DNA from: Streptomyces sp. NBC_00249
GTDB taxonomy: Bacteria; Actinomycetota; Actinomycetes; Streptomycetales; Streptomycetaceae
Reading direction: 5' to 3'
DNA: 64,000 nt
Assembly (NCBI RefSeq): GCF_026342355.1
Contig: NZ_JAPEMV010000006.1
Coordinates: 310,001-374,000, forward strand
Shown: piece after piece, positions 16,409-26,000 of the stretch
Layout: the number at the start of each line of letters is the position of its first letter
Numbering within the stretch: position 1 is the stretch's first letter
Position numbers and translations under genes: made by a program
The notes under the pieces: model-generated
Databases searched by the model: none
What the model saw: the letters and a program-made list of their open reading frames with translations, nothing else
What the model was told of the DNA's origin: nothing

Positions 16409-17086
16409 GGGTTCGCTTCCCGGGGAGGGGTACGGCACGGTGACGGCTGTCAGGAGGAGGCCGTTCTCGACGAGCCAGCGTCCGCTGAGGCGGTCGATCG
16501 CGCGGCCGCCCGCGCGGGGTGCGGGGACCAGGACGCGGGCCTCGAAGCGGCCGTCCTCGGGGGCGGCCTCGATGACGGCGTCCTGGAAGGTCAGCTCCTG
16601 GCGGGCCAGCGGGAAGAAGGCCTTGAACACGGCCTCCTTCGCGCTGAACAGCAGCCGGTCCCAGCACACCCCGGATCCGCCGGCCGGGCCCGCGTCCGCC
16701 CAGCGGCGTTCCTCGGGCCGGGAGACGAGGGCGATCACCCCTTCCGACAGGGGGGCGTTGACCTCCGCGTCGATCCCCACGGACAGCAGGTCGCCCGTGG
16801 CGGCGACGGCCGCGGCGCAGTACCCGGGGCAGTGCGTGATGCTGCCGACCACGCCCCGCGGCCACCGCGGGTCCCCGTCCGGGGTGCGCAGCAGGGGCAG
16901 GCGGGGCAGGCCGAGCCCGAGCATGGCCCGCCGGGCGCAGTCCCGGCCGGAGGTGAACTCGCGCCGGCGTTTGGCCACCGCCCTGGCCAGCAGGGCCTCC
17001 TCCGCCGGGAAGAGCGGCCCTCCGCCCGGTCCGGCGCCGTGCGTCTCGGCCGAGCGGGCCGAGGCGGGCAGCAGCCGCTCGATCAC
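16397..17086 (-). CDS. Sfp/EntD-type 4'-phosphopantetheinyl transferase
   Basis: The 229-residue protein has the three hallmark regions: GSITHCPGYCAAAVA, a Mg-binding VGIDAE, and LLFSAKEAVFKAFFP. This order and length fit EntD-like PPTases that load phosphopantetheine onto carrier proteins. It is the last gene of a long minus-strand series that includes a PKS with two ACP domains, so those ACPs are the likely substrates. The gap to the P450 gene upstream is 24 bases, so an operon is likely. Confidence 0.92.
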   Translation of the reverse strand: MIERLLPASARSAETHGAGPGGGPLFPAEEALLARAVAKRRREFTSGRDCARRAMLGLGLPRLPLLRTPDGDPRWPRGVVGSITHCPGYCAAAVAATGDLLSVGIDAEVNAPLSEGVIALVSRPEERRWADAGPAGGSGVCWDRLLFSAKEAVFKAFFPLARQELTFQDAVIEAAPEDGRFEARVLVPAPRAGGRAIDRLSGRWLVENGLLLTAVTVPYPSPGSEPAPA

Positions 17087-17110
17087 CGGCCGCCCCCGCC
17101 TTCGCCGGGG

Positions 17111-18511
17111 TCAGGCACCGCCCACTCCGCTCACGGCGGCCTTCCGGGTGCGGCGCGGGGCCGTCCTCGGCACCGGAACGGCGAGCACCTCGGTGGTCGG
17201 GCGCAGCGAGATGGAGGAGTCCCCGTAGCGCAGGAAGTTCCCGGGTACGAGGGACAGCCGGAACCGCTGGTTGATCATCGCGACCATCATCCGCAGCTCC
17301 ATCAGCGCCATCAGGTTCCCGATGCACATCCGGGCCCCCGCGCCGAAGGGGATGTACGCCATCCTCGGGCGGGCCTTGATCGCCTCGGGGGTGAACCGCT
17401 GCGGGTCGAAGGCCTCGGGGTTGTCCCAGTAGCGCGGGTTGCGGTGCGAGGCGAGCGGGGAGAGCAGCACCGAGGACTTGGCCGGGATGTGGTAGCCGCC
17501 GAGTTCGTCGGCCTCCACGGTGTCCCTGGGGTAGATCCAGATCGGCGGGTAGAGCCGCAGCGCCTCGTCCACCACCTTGCTGGTGAAGGGCAGGGATTCG
17601 AGGTCCGCCGGGTCGGGGATCCGGCCGCCGAGGGCCTGCTCCAGCTCGGCGTCCAGCTCCTCCTGCACCGAGGGGTTCAGGAGGATGGACACCAGCGTCC
17701 AGCACAGGGCGACGGCGGTGGTCTCGTGTCCGGCGAGGTAGAGGGTGAGCAGTTCGTCCCGTACCTGGTCGTCGGTCCAGCTCTCGCCGGTGACCGGGTC
17801 CTTCGCCGCTTCGATGAGGGCCATGAGGGCGCCCTGGCCGGTGTCGGCGTGCTGCCGGCGGATGTCCTCGACGAGCCGTGTGAAGACCGCGCGGTCCCGC
17901 TTGATGAGCCGGTTGCGTTTGGTCGGCATCCAGGACGGCAGCATCTCGGACAGCGTGCCGTGCTTGAACATCACCTCGATCACGTTGTCCACGACGTCCT
18001 TGAGGACGGGCGCCTCGGGCCGGACGTCGTAGCCGAACAGCGAGCGGCTGAGGGTGACCAGGGTGAGCCGCAGGGTCTCGGTGACCAGGTCCACCGGCTC
18101 GCCGAGGCGGGCCTTCTCCTCCCAGACGTCCAGCATCTCCTGGGTGGCCTGCACCACGTTGGGTCCGATCGCGGCGACCGCGCCGCGCAGGAAGACCGGC
18201 TGCATCGCCCGGCGGTGGGAGCGCCAGAACGCGCCGTCGGTGGTGAGCAGGCCGTCGCCCATCACGGTGCGGAACTGCTCGTAGAGGGTGCCGCGTACGT
18301 AGTTGGAGCTGTTGTCCTTCAGTACCCGCCCCACGGCGTCGGGTTCGGTCACCAGGTGCATGGTGACCGGGCCGAGCTGGACGCGGCTGACCTCGCCGTG
18401 GTCGCGCTGGGTCTGGAGGAGGAACTCGGCGGTGCGGGCCTTCCACTGCGGCAGGCTGCCCAGCAGCGGTATCCCGCGCGGGCCCGGGGCCCGTCGTCCT
18501 TCGGTCGTCAT
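17111..18511 (-). CDS. Cytochrome P450 of the polyketide cluster
   Basis: 466 residues with the full set of P450 signatures: I-helix AGHETTA, K-helix EALRLYPP with its ExxR, and haem loop FGAGARMCIGN with the thiolate Cys. The N-terminus (GPRGIPLLGSLPQW, then GDGLLTTDGAFWRSHRRAMQ) resembles bacterial P450s of the CYP110/fatty-acid hydroxylase sort, which suits a long-chain polyketide substrate. The ATG start is preceded by an AGAGAGG site. It lies 77 bases downstream of the SDR gene. Confidence 0.93.
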   Translation of the reverse strand: MTTEGRRAPGPRGIPLLGSLPQWKARTAEFLLQTQRDHGEVSRVQLGPVTMHLVTEPDAVGRVLKDNSSNYVRGTLYEQFRTVMGDGLLTTDGAFWRSHRRAMQPVFLRGAVAAIGPNVVQATQEMLDVWEEKARLGEPVDLVTETLRLTLVTLSRSLFGYDVRPEAPVLKDVVDNVIEVMFKHGTLSEMLPSWMPTKRNRLIKRDRAVFTRLVEDIRRQHADTGQGALMALIEAAKDPVTGESWTDDQVRDELLTLYLAGHETTAVALCWTLVSILLNPSVQEELDAELEQALGGRIPDPADLESLPFTSKVVDEALRLYPPIWIYPRDTVEADELGGYHIPAKSSVLLSPLASHRNPRYWDNPEAFDPQRFTPEAIKARPRMAYIPFGAGARMCIGNLMALMELRMMVAMINQRFRLSLVPGNFLRYGDSSISLRPTTEVLAVPVPRTAPRRTRKAAVSGVGGA

Positions 18512-18588
18512 GGTCGTGCCTCTCTCGGAAGCGGTGCGGTGGCGGTGACGGGCGGCGGATCCGCGGCCCACGGGCCAGGCGTCAGGGG

Positions 18589-19446
18589 CTACGGCACCGG
18601 GAACTGGCGGCGGATGTAGGCGTTGTCGAAGACGGAGTCCGGGGCCAGCCGGCGCAGCGCCAGGGTGCTGGCCGCCAGGAAGCCGACCGGATAGCGGGCC
18701 TTGGGGCGGCGGGACAGCGCCGCCCGCTCGATCACCTTGGCGACGTCGTCCGCCTCGACGGCGAAGGTGCCCGCGAGGGTGCGGCGGCTGCGGTCGTAGA
18801 CGGCGGCGTAGTACTCGGCGGTCCGCTGGTGGAAGCGGCGGTACGCCGGGTGGCCCTCCCCGCCGCCGGCCAGGTGGGAGACGAAGGTGTCGGCCCAGGC
18901 GGTGCGCACCGGCCCCGGTTCGACGAGGGAGACGCGGATGCCGAACCCGGCGACCTCCAGGCGCAGCGCGTCGCTCAGCCCTTCGAGGGCGTGCTTGCTG
19001 GCGTGGTAGAAGCCGCCGCCCGGGGCGGCGTAACGTCCGAAGATCGAGGAGACGTTGACGACGGAGCCGCCGCCGCGCCGGCGCATGCCGGGCAGGACCA
19101 GCTGGGTCAGGCCGACCACGCCGAAGACGTTGGTCTCGAACTGCTCGCGGACCCGGTCGAGTCCGGTCTCCTCGAAGGTGCCGGCGAGGCCGAAGCCCGC
19201 GTTGTTGACGAGGACGTCGACGCCGCCGGCGGCTGCCGTGACCGCCTCGACGGCCGCTTTCGCCGAGTCGGGGTCGGTGACGTCGAGGGCGAGGACGTCC
19301 ATCCCCTCGGCGGCCACCCCGGCCAGCGTCTCCGGGCGCCGGGCGGTGGCCCAGACGCGCAGACCGGCGGCCCGCAGACGGATCGCGGTGGCCCGGCCGA
19401 TCCCGGAGGAACAACCTGTGACAAGTGCGTTGCGCGGCACCGGCAC
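18589..19446 (-). CDS. Short-chain dehydrogenase/reductase
   Basis: GTG start with AAAGGGG upstream; the protein is 285 residues. Classical SDR motifs are present: TGCSSGIGRATA (NADP type), NNAGFGLAG, catalytic Ser in NVSSIFGRYA, and YHASK for the Tyr/Lys pair. The C-terminal third resembles SDRs that act on hydrophobic ketones. It sits between the P450 and the SnoaL-like genes of the PKS cluster and probably oxidises or reduces a tailoring hydroxyl. Substrate unknown. Confidence 0.9.
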   Translation of the reverse strand: MPVPRNALVTGCSSGIGRATAIRLRAAGLRVWATARRPETLAGVAAEGMDVLALDVTDPDSAKAAVEAVTAAAGGVDVLVNNAGFGLAGTFEETGLDRVREQFETNVFGVVGLTQLVLPGMRRRGGGSVVNVSSIFGRYAAPGGGFYHASKHALEGLSDALRLEVAGFGIRVSLVEPGPVRTAWADTFVSHLAGGGEGHPAYRRFHQRTAEYYAAVYDRSRRTLAGTFAVEADDVAKVIERAALSRRPKARYPVGFLAASTLALRRLAPDSVFDNAYIRRQFPVP

Positions 19447-19557
19447 GTTTTTCCCCTTTCCTTTCGAATGGCTTTCGCCGGACGGTACGAGCAGTATGGT
19501 GGAGGAATCCGCATCATCATGACGATGCGTCAAAATAGCCTGGGAGTTGAGTTCCTG

Positions 19558-20046
19558 ATGGTTTATCACCTGGTCGTCAAGGCAAAGGTACGCGCGGCAT
19601 TCGGCGAAATCAGCAAGGGGAACTGGGAGTCCATGGTGGATTCCCTCGCACCGGAGTTCACTTACCGCTTCTACGGTGAGCACGCCCTTTCGGGAGAGCG
19701 CCGTACGCACGCCGCGATGCGGCTGTGGTGGGAGCGGATCGACCGGATCATGCCCAACCCCCGGTTCGAGGTGCAGGACATCGTGGTCGCCGGCTGGCCG
19801 TGGAACACCACGGTCGCCACGAGCGTGCGGGTACGGACCCCCCTGCCGGACGGTTCGTACTACGAGAACGTGGTGAACCAGTTCATGAAGATGCGCTGGG
19901 CCCGCATATACGAGGTGCGCACCCTGGAGGACACCGTCGTCCTCCAGCGCGCCCTCGACGTGGTGGCCGCCTCCGGGGTGGAGGAGGCGCACGCCGCCCC
20001 CATCACCGACGAGCAGGCGGCGGCCGGGCGCTCCGTCCGGGGCTGA
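19558..20046 (+). CDS. SnoaL/NTF2-fold protein, possible cyclase
   Basis: 162 residues beginning MVYHLVVKAKVRAAFGEI, with the cone-shaped NTF2/SnoaL pattern: an N-terminal helix, YRFYGEHALSGERR, then strands around FEVQDIVVAGWPWNTTVA and ENVVNQFMKMRWARI. In this fold one acid/His pair often catalyses ring closure or hydrolysis; His in GEHALSG is a candidate. Upstream in-frame ATGs at 19519 and 19525 exist; the one at 19558 fits the domain boundary. It is the only plus-strand gene inside the cluster and is divergent from the SDR. Confidence 0.75.
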   Translation: MVYHLVVKAKVRAAFGEISKGNWESMVDSLAPEFTYRFYGEHALSGERRTHAAMRLWWERIDRIMPNPRFEVQDIVVAGWPWNTTVATSVRVRTPLPDGSYYENVVNQFMKMRWARIYEVRTLEDTVVLQRALDVVAASGVEEAHAAPITDEQAAAGRSVRG

Positions 20047-20057
20047 GCCCCGGTGGA

Positions 20058-20093
20058 GCCGGCAGGCCGGGGATCGCTCCCCGGCCTGCCGGC
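20058..20093. terminator. Strong bidirectional hairpin terminator
   Basis: Perfect 15-bp arms (20058-20072, 20079-20093) with a 6-base loop lie between the two convergent SnoaL-fold genes. Confidence 0.75.
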
Positions 20094-20119
20094 CGCCGCG
20101 CGGGCACCGCCGCCAGGGA

Positions 20120-20551
20120 TCAGCCGAAGGCGCCGAGCTGCTTGGCGAGCTCGAATCCGTCCATGGAGAACCAGCTCTCGACGATCACGCCTTCGGCGAA
20201 CTCGTCGATGACGATTCCGGGAATCGCGAACGACCGCCCCGTGGCCGGAATTCCGTAGTATTCCTCGCCGGTGTGGGTACCGCGGGCCGTGAAGCGGCTC
20301 ACGACCTTCTCGCCCTCGATGATCCAGTCGTCCACGGTGACCTGGAGGTCGGGGAAGGAAGCGCGCTGGATTCGCACCCACTCCTTGAGGTGCTCCACGC
20401 CCTCCTTCCCGTTCTCCGCCGTCCCGTGGCTGATGTGGGCGTCGGTGGCGCCCTCGTAGATGACGTCCAGGTTGCCCTTGTTCAGGCACTCCTCGTAGTA
20501 GCGCTCCAGGGTGCGCCGGTTGGCGGCGGCGGTGGGGTTCACGTCGGTCAT
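20120..20551 (-). CDS. SnoaL-like ester cyclase family protein
   Basis: 143 residues of the SnoaL-like polyketide cyclase group: RYYEECLNKGNLDVI, then HISHGTAENGKEGVEHL, a VDDWIIEGEKVVSRFTARGTH strand pair, and a final IVESWFSMDGFELAKQLG. SnoaL itself closes a ring by intramolecular aldol reaction in aromatic polyketide pathways, but many homologues have other roles. It follows the KR-DH PKS gene by 60 bases on the same strand and is probably co-transcribed. The combination with the second SnoaL-fold gene hints at cyclisation of the polyketide chain. Confidence 0.85.
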   Translation of the reverse strand: MTDVNPTAAANRRTLERYYEECLNKGNLDVIYEGATDAHISHGTAENGKEGVEHLKEWVRIQRASFPDLQVTVDDWIIEGEKVVSRFTARGTHTGEEYYGIPATGRSFAIPGIVIDEFAEGVIVESWFSMDGFELAKQLGAFG

Positions 20552-20611
20552 TTCCTCATCCTTTTCGAAAGGCCGCGGGGACTTCCCCCGCGGTGTGGTG
20601 CTGTGTTCCGG

Positions 20612-23011
20612 TCAGCCGGAGAGGCCCGTGACCACGGCCACGGACTCCCCCGAGAGGGCGTCGACGGCCCGCCACACTCCGAGCCGGGGGTCGCCCGTGA
20701 TCCGTGTCCGCTCGCCCTCGGGCCCGCGCAGCTGGATCCGCGCCACGTCCAGCCGGCCGGACGAACCGGACCAGCCGACGCCGCGGCCGACGGCGGCGCG
20801 CAGGATGTTCTCCAGCACGGCCACCGGCACGGCGCAGGCGGGCGGTTCCGGCAGGGTCCACAGGTCCCCGGAGGGGGAACGCCGCACCTCGGCGACGATC
20901 CGCTCGGCGTCCTGCGGCTCCCAGTGCGACAGCGGGACCACCAGTCCGCGCCAGTCCAGCGTCGGCGCGGCGCCCCAGACGGTGACGTCGGGGCCCGCCG
21001 CGCCGGCCGGAGCGGCCGGCGCGCCCTGCACGGGATCCGCCGCGGCCCCCGCCTCCCGGTACAGCAGGCGCATCCGGGCCGACGGGCCCCCGCCGACCGG
21101 CCGGAAGGTGACCTCCGCCGCCCACTGGCCGTCCTGGCCGGCGCCGCGCACCTCCCGGCGCAGCCGCACCCGGCCGTCCGTGGAGCGGAGCAGGTCCAGG
21201 GGCACGGACAGTTCCTCCACCGAGAGCAGGACCAGCTCCGGAAGGTGCTCGGGGGTCACCCACTCGGCTCCGCGTACGGCGCTCTCCAGCAACAGGCTGA
21301 CCGGCAGGGCCGGTTCGCCGTGCACGAGGAAGTCGCCGACGGCGGGAGCGGTGTCGGTGCCGAAGTCGACCTCCGACACGAAGCGGGCGTGCGGCTGGTA
21401 CTCCAGGACCGTCCCGAGGTGGAAGATCTTCGGGAACGTGCCCTCGAAGCCGGGGAGTTGGGGAACCACCGGGTAGCTGACGGCCTGGGCCGGGGAGAGC
21501 GCCCGGCCCAGCGGGCCGACGAAGGAGATCTCGCCCCGCGATCCGGCCAGCAGCTCGGAGCGCCAGTGGCGCAGCCCCTCGGCCACGTCCATGGCCGCCA
21601 TGTACCGCAGGCTGGCACCGAAGTTGGCGACCAGGCCGAGCCGGTCCCAGGTCGGCCACGCCAGCGTCATCACCGGGAAGGCGACCTCGCGCTGCGCCCA
21701 GAGGCCGAGGCGGGCCAGTGCCTCGTTCGCGGCGGCGTAGTCGAGCTGGCCGACCATCCCGCCGAGCCGGCCGGTCAGTGAACCGACCGTGCAGAACACC
21801 TTCAGCGGCAGGTCGCGTACCGCGTCCAGCAGGTGGAGGAAGGAGTCCACCTTGGTGGCCACCACCGCGCCGATCTCGTCGTCCGACTTGTTCGGCAGCC
21901 GGGTGGGGGTGTCCACCCCGGCGTTGTGGATCACGCCGGTGAGGTCGGGGAACTCCGCCACGAGGCGCCGTACGGACGCGGGATCGGTGAAGTCGCAGGC
22001 CCGGTAGTCCAGCCGCAGCCCCTCGGCCCGCGCCGACACCAGGTTGCCGACGAGCTCCCAGGTCGCCTCCGTACGCGTGATCTCGCGCCGGATGTCGGCC
22101 ACCGGGCGGCCCTCACGGTGCTGGGCCCACAGCTCGGTCCTGCGCTGCCGCAGGGCCTCGGGGGTCAGCTCCGGCCAGCTCTCCTCGGGCGGCAGGCCGA
22201 CGCGGCCGGTGACCACCACCCGCAGGCCGAACTCCCGGGTCAGCTCGCGGGCCAGGGCCATCCCGATGCCCCGCCCGCCACCGCTGATGAGCAGGGTGTC
22301 GGCGGAGGTCCACCGCACCTCCGGTTCACCGGCCGGGACGGCCTCGGGCGTGAGCACCCAGCGCCGCCCGTCGCGCCTGCCGATCTCGGTCAGACCGGGC
22401 AGGGACAGCTCCTCGGCGACCAGCTCGGGAAGGAGCTCCAGGTCGTCGAGGCCGATGTCGAGGACGCGGGCGGTGCAGTTCGGCAGCTCCCGGTGCAGGC
22501 TCTTGGCCAGTCCGGCCCACAGCCCGCCCAGGGGCTGGGCGATGTCGTCCTCAAGGTGGTGGCCCATGCCGCCGCCCAGGTAGCTGACGGCGAGGTAGGT
22601 CAGCCGGTCGGCGGAGGTCTCCGCGCTCCATTCCCCGTAGCAGTGCCGCAGCACGGTGAAGGTGCGCAGCAGGGCTTCCCGCCAGTGGCGTCCGCCGGGC
22701 GCGGTGATGCGGTCCGCGACGGTGAGGTCGACGACGACGTCCGGGGCGCCCGGACCCGGCCGGCCGGCCGGGTCCGGTACCTCGACGAGTTCGACGCCGC
22801 GTTCGCGCAGCGCCGCCCCGACGCGGGCCGCGGTGTCCGGGTCGCCGCCGATCACCACGGCCCGGCGGCCCCGCAGGGACCGCCGGGTGCTCGGCGGTCC
22901 GGCGGGGGCCAGCCGCCACAGCATCCGGCGTACGGGCGCGGTGGCCGGTCCGGTGACCCCGTCGGCCCCGGCGGTGGGTGCTACGGCCTCGGCGATCGTG
23001 GGGGCGGTCAT
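20612..23011 (-). CDS. Type I PKS subunit: KR with DH-like domain
   Basis: 799 residues. After a structural half (residues 1-230), a catalytic ketoreductase starts at about 237 (LLISGGGRGIGMALA) and carries Ser, Tyr and Asn in VGSLTG and LDYAAANEAL. A hot-dog dehydratase-like domain follows from about 530. At its HxxxGxxxxP site the sequence is FLVHGEPALP, with Phe at the catalytic His position, so this DH may be inactive or structural. The start overlaps the stop of the large PKS gene (ATGA). It duplicates the KR-DH layout at the end of that subunit. Confidence 0.85.
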   Translation of the reverse strand: MTAPTIAEAVAPTAGADGVTGPATAPVRRMLWRLAPAGPPSTRRSLRGRRAVVIGGDPDTAARVGAALRERGVELVEVPDPAGRPGPGAPDVVVDLTVADRITAPGGRHWREALLRTFTVLRHCYGEWSAETSADRLTYLAVSYLGGGMGHHLEDDIAQPLGGLWAGLAKSLHRELPNCTARVLDIGLDDLELLPELVAEELSLPGLTEIGRRDGRRWVLTPEAVPAGEPEVRWTSADTLLISGGGRGIGMALARELTREFGLRVVVTGRVGLPPEESWPELTPEALRQRRTELWAQHREGRPVADIRREITRTEATWELVGNLVSARAEGLRLDYRACDFTDPASVRRLVAEFPDLTGVIHNAGVDTPTRLPNKSDDEIGAVVATKVDSFLHLLDAVRDLPLKVFCTVGSLTGRLGGMVGQLDYAAANEALARLGLWAQREVAFPVMTLAWPTWDRLGLVANFGASLRYMAAMDVAEGLRHWRSELLAGSRGEISFVGPLGRALSPAQAVSYPVVPQLPGFEGTFPKIFHLGTVLEYQPHARFVSEVDFGTDTAPAVGDFLVHGEPALPVSLLLESAVRGAEWVTPEHLPELVLLSVEELSVPLDLLRSTDGRVRLRREVRGAGQDGQWAAEVTFRPVGGGPSARMRLLYREAGAAADPVQGAPAAPAGAAGPDVTVWGAAPTLDWRGLVVPLSHWEPQDAERIVAEVRRSPSGDLWTLPEPPACAVPVAVLENILRAAVGRGVGWSGSSGRLDVARIQLRGPEGERTRITGDPRLGVWRAVDALSGESVAVVTGLSG

Positions 23012-26000
23012 GAGGACACCGCCTCGGCGAGCGCGCCGGGCCCGTGCACCACTCCGGTGGCCGGGTCGAGGTAGCCGATCACGGTCGCGGTGAGGTCCTT
23101 CATCTGGGCGACGACCCGGCCTCCGGGGGCGACCGCCACGAAGCGGTTGCCTTCCGGACGTCCCTCCACGAAACCGGGGTTGACCACGTACAGGTCCAGT
23201 TCCCCGTGCTGCGCGGTGAGTTCCCGGTCGTTGGCCTGCTGGTAGAGGTCCACGCGGCGGATCGACAGCGGGGCCGCCACCGGTATCAGGCCGTCGACGG
23301 GGGCGAGTACGCCGGTCCGGGCCATGGCGTCGAGCAGGACGGTCGGTACCAGGAACGAGGACCACGCCGGCTCGGCGGGGTCGAGTTCGGCCCGGAAGAC
23401 CGACCGGGCGCCGCGCGGGCCGCTGCGGGTCCCGGTGGTGGCCATGAACGGGCCGGTGAGGCGTACGGGCGCACCGTCGGCGTGGTACGGGTCGGGTACC
23501 GGGACGTCCTCGGAGTCCTCCCACGGCTGCCACAGCGGGGCGTCCGGGAAGGCGTTGCTGACCAGGACGCGGGCGGTGAAGTGCGGGCGCCCGGAGACGA
23601 GTTTCACGCCCGTGGGCGAGACCACGTCGTAGCTGACCTCGACCTCGACGGTGGTCAGGTCGCCGACCTGACCGGCCACGGTGGCCGTGATCCGCTTGGG
23701 TCCCTGCGGGATCTCCCGGTGCACCTGGAGGAAGTGGTGGAACCGTACGTCCTCCAGGGCGACGACGACCCCTTCGGGGACCAGGTGCAGGGCCGCCTCG
23801 GAGGCCAGCTCCGTGACGAACGTGCCGGGGAGGGTGGGAACGCCCCGGACCAGGTGGTGTTCGAGGTAGCCGTCGCTGTCGAGGTCGAAGGCGCACTCGA
23901 AGACCGCGGTGGCGCCGTCCGCCCGGGCCGTGTCCGCCGGGGGCTGCGGCAGTTCGCGCCGGAGGTAGAAGCGTCCGCGCTGCGGGCCGCTCGCGGGCCG
24001 GGCGTCCAGGTAGCCGGGGTAGAACTGCTCGACGGTGGCCCGCTCCGCCTCGCCCAGGTGGACGACGGAGGCAGTACCGCGCGGGGCGGCGAGCTCTGCG
24101 AGGAAGTGCCGTACGCCCTCCTCGACGGGCATGTGGCTGTAGGAGCCGGCCCGCTTGAAGTAGGCGCGGGTCAGTTCGTTGGCCCCCATGCCGACCTCGT
24201 CCCACAGGGTCCAGCCGATGACGAACTCGGCCGTGCCGGTGGTGGCGGCCGCGTACCCGGCGGCGGTGGCCAGGTAGTCGTTGCCGGAGGCGTAGTCCGA
24301 CTCGCCGCGCTGGCCGAAGAAGCCCAGCAGCGAACCGAAGTCGCACCACATGCGCGGCGCCCGCCCGGCCAGTGCCCGGTGCAGGTTGCGGTGGGCGGCG
24401 ACCTTGAGGTCACGGATCCGGCGGAACTCGCCGAAGTCCTTGTCCCGGATCATCGCCGAGCGGTTGAGGCCCGGCGCGTTGATCACCAGGTCGATGCGGC
24501 CGTGTTCGGCGACCACCGCGTCCACCGCGGCGCGTACCGAGGCCTCGTCGCGGGCGTCGCAGGTCAGGTACGAGACCCGGCCCTCGCCGCTGTGCCGGGC
24601 CATCCGGTCCAGGTTGCGCCGCGCGGTCCGGGCGTCGGACATCCGGTCGAACTGCCGGCTGATGTCGGCGACGGTCCCGCCGCCGGCGCGCAGCCGGGCC
24701 GAGATGTAGGCCGAGCGGGTCGCGGCGAACTCCTCGTCGGAGCCCTCGAAGGTCTCCGGCGGGTAGGTGTCGAGCGCGTTGCTGCCGAGGGCGTAGATCC
24801 GGGAGCCGTAGCGCTCGGCGAGCGCGGTCAGCAGCTCCGCGGTGATCCCGCGGGCGCCGCCCAGGGCGAGCACCACGGAGTCGCGGCCCAGCGGGGCGGG
24901 GCCGGGCCCGGCCGGGTCCTGCGGCGCGGGCGCCTCCTGGAGCGCGGGGACCAGCCGCCGCGTCCCGTCGTGGTAGACCACCGGGAAGGTGCGGACGGCG
25001 TCCGCCTCCAGCGCCGCCAGCCGGGCGCCGGCCTGCGGGTCCGAGGTGGCCGCGAGGAAGGCGTAGGAGTCCGCGTCGGCCAGTTCCAGGCTGACGCACT
25101 TGGCGAGCCCGGTGAACAGGCCGGCCAGCGGGTGCGCGATCCCGCCGGGCATCGCGCCCAGCAGCAGGAACACCACGGACGACATGGCCGCGCCGAGGTC
25201 CTCGTACCGCTGCTGCACGGCCAGGAAGGTCAGGTCGTGGAGGGCGGTGATCCCCTCGGCCGCGCCGGTGAGCGCCTCCTCGGCGGGTACCGAGGCGGTC
25301 AGGTCGGCGACCACGCGCAGGTCGCGGACCGGCCCGGGGAGCGAGGCGAGCACCTCCCGCACGGCGTCGGGGGTGACCTCGGGCAGATGGTGCCAGCCCG
25401 GTCGGGGCGCCGCGGGCCGGGCCGTGCTCAGTACGGTGATCGCGGCGGCCGGCGGGGCGATGCGCGCCACCAGTTCCGGGTCGTCGGTGAGGACCACGGC
25501 CCCGGCCGGCAGGAAGTCCGCTGCCGTACGGGCGGACGTGGCCGCGGCGGAACCGGCGGACGCCGTGTGCGCGGGCTCCGGCCGCAGGGTCGTCGCGTAC
25601 CGGTGGACCAGCTGCGGCGGGCGGGCGGCGGTGTGCTCCGGGGTTTCGGTGGAGGCCGCGGCCGGCTGTCCGGGCGCGGTCACCACCAGTCCGGGGGCCA
25701 CGTCCGCGGCGCTCTCCCGGCAGCGGATGACGGTCGGGGCGCCGGGCCGCTGCAGGGCTCGCAGCAGGGCGAGGCCGCCCGCCGCGCCGAGGTAGCGGCT
25801 GTACTCGCCCTCGGCGCCGCATTCGAGCTCGGTGGCCTCTTCGGCGGGCCGGGCCCCGGGGGTGAGCTCGTCCACGAAGGCGAGCACCTCCAGGCCGGCT
25901 TCCCGGGCCTTGCTCTCGGTGGTCAGGCCGAACAGGAAGGCTCCCTCGGCCGGTTCGACCGTACGGCCGCCGAACACCTCGCCCAGCAGCGGGCGGTACT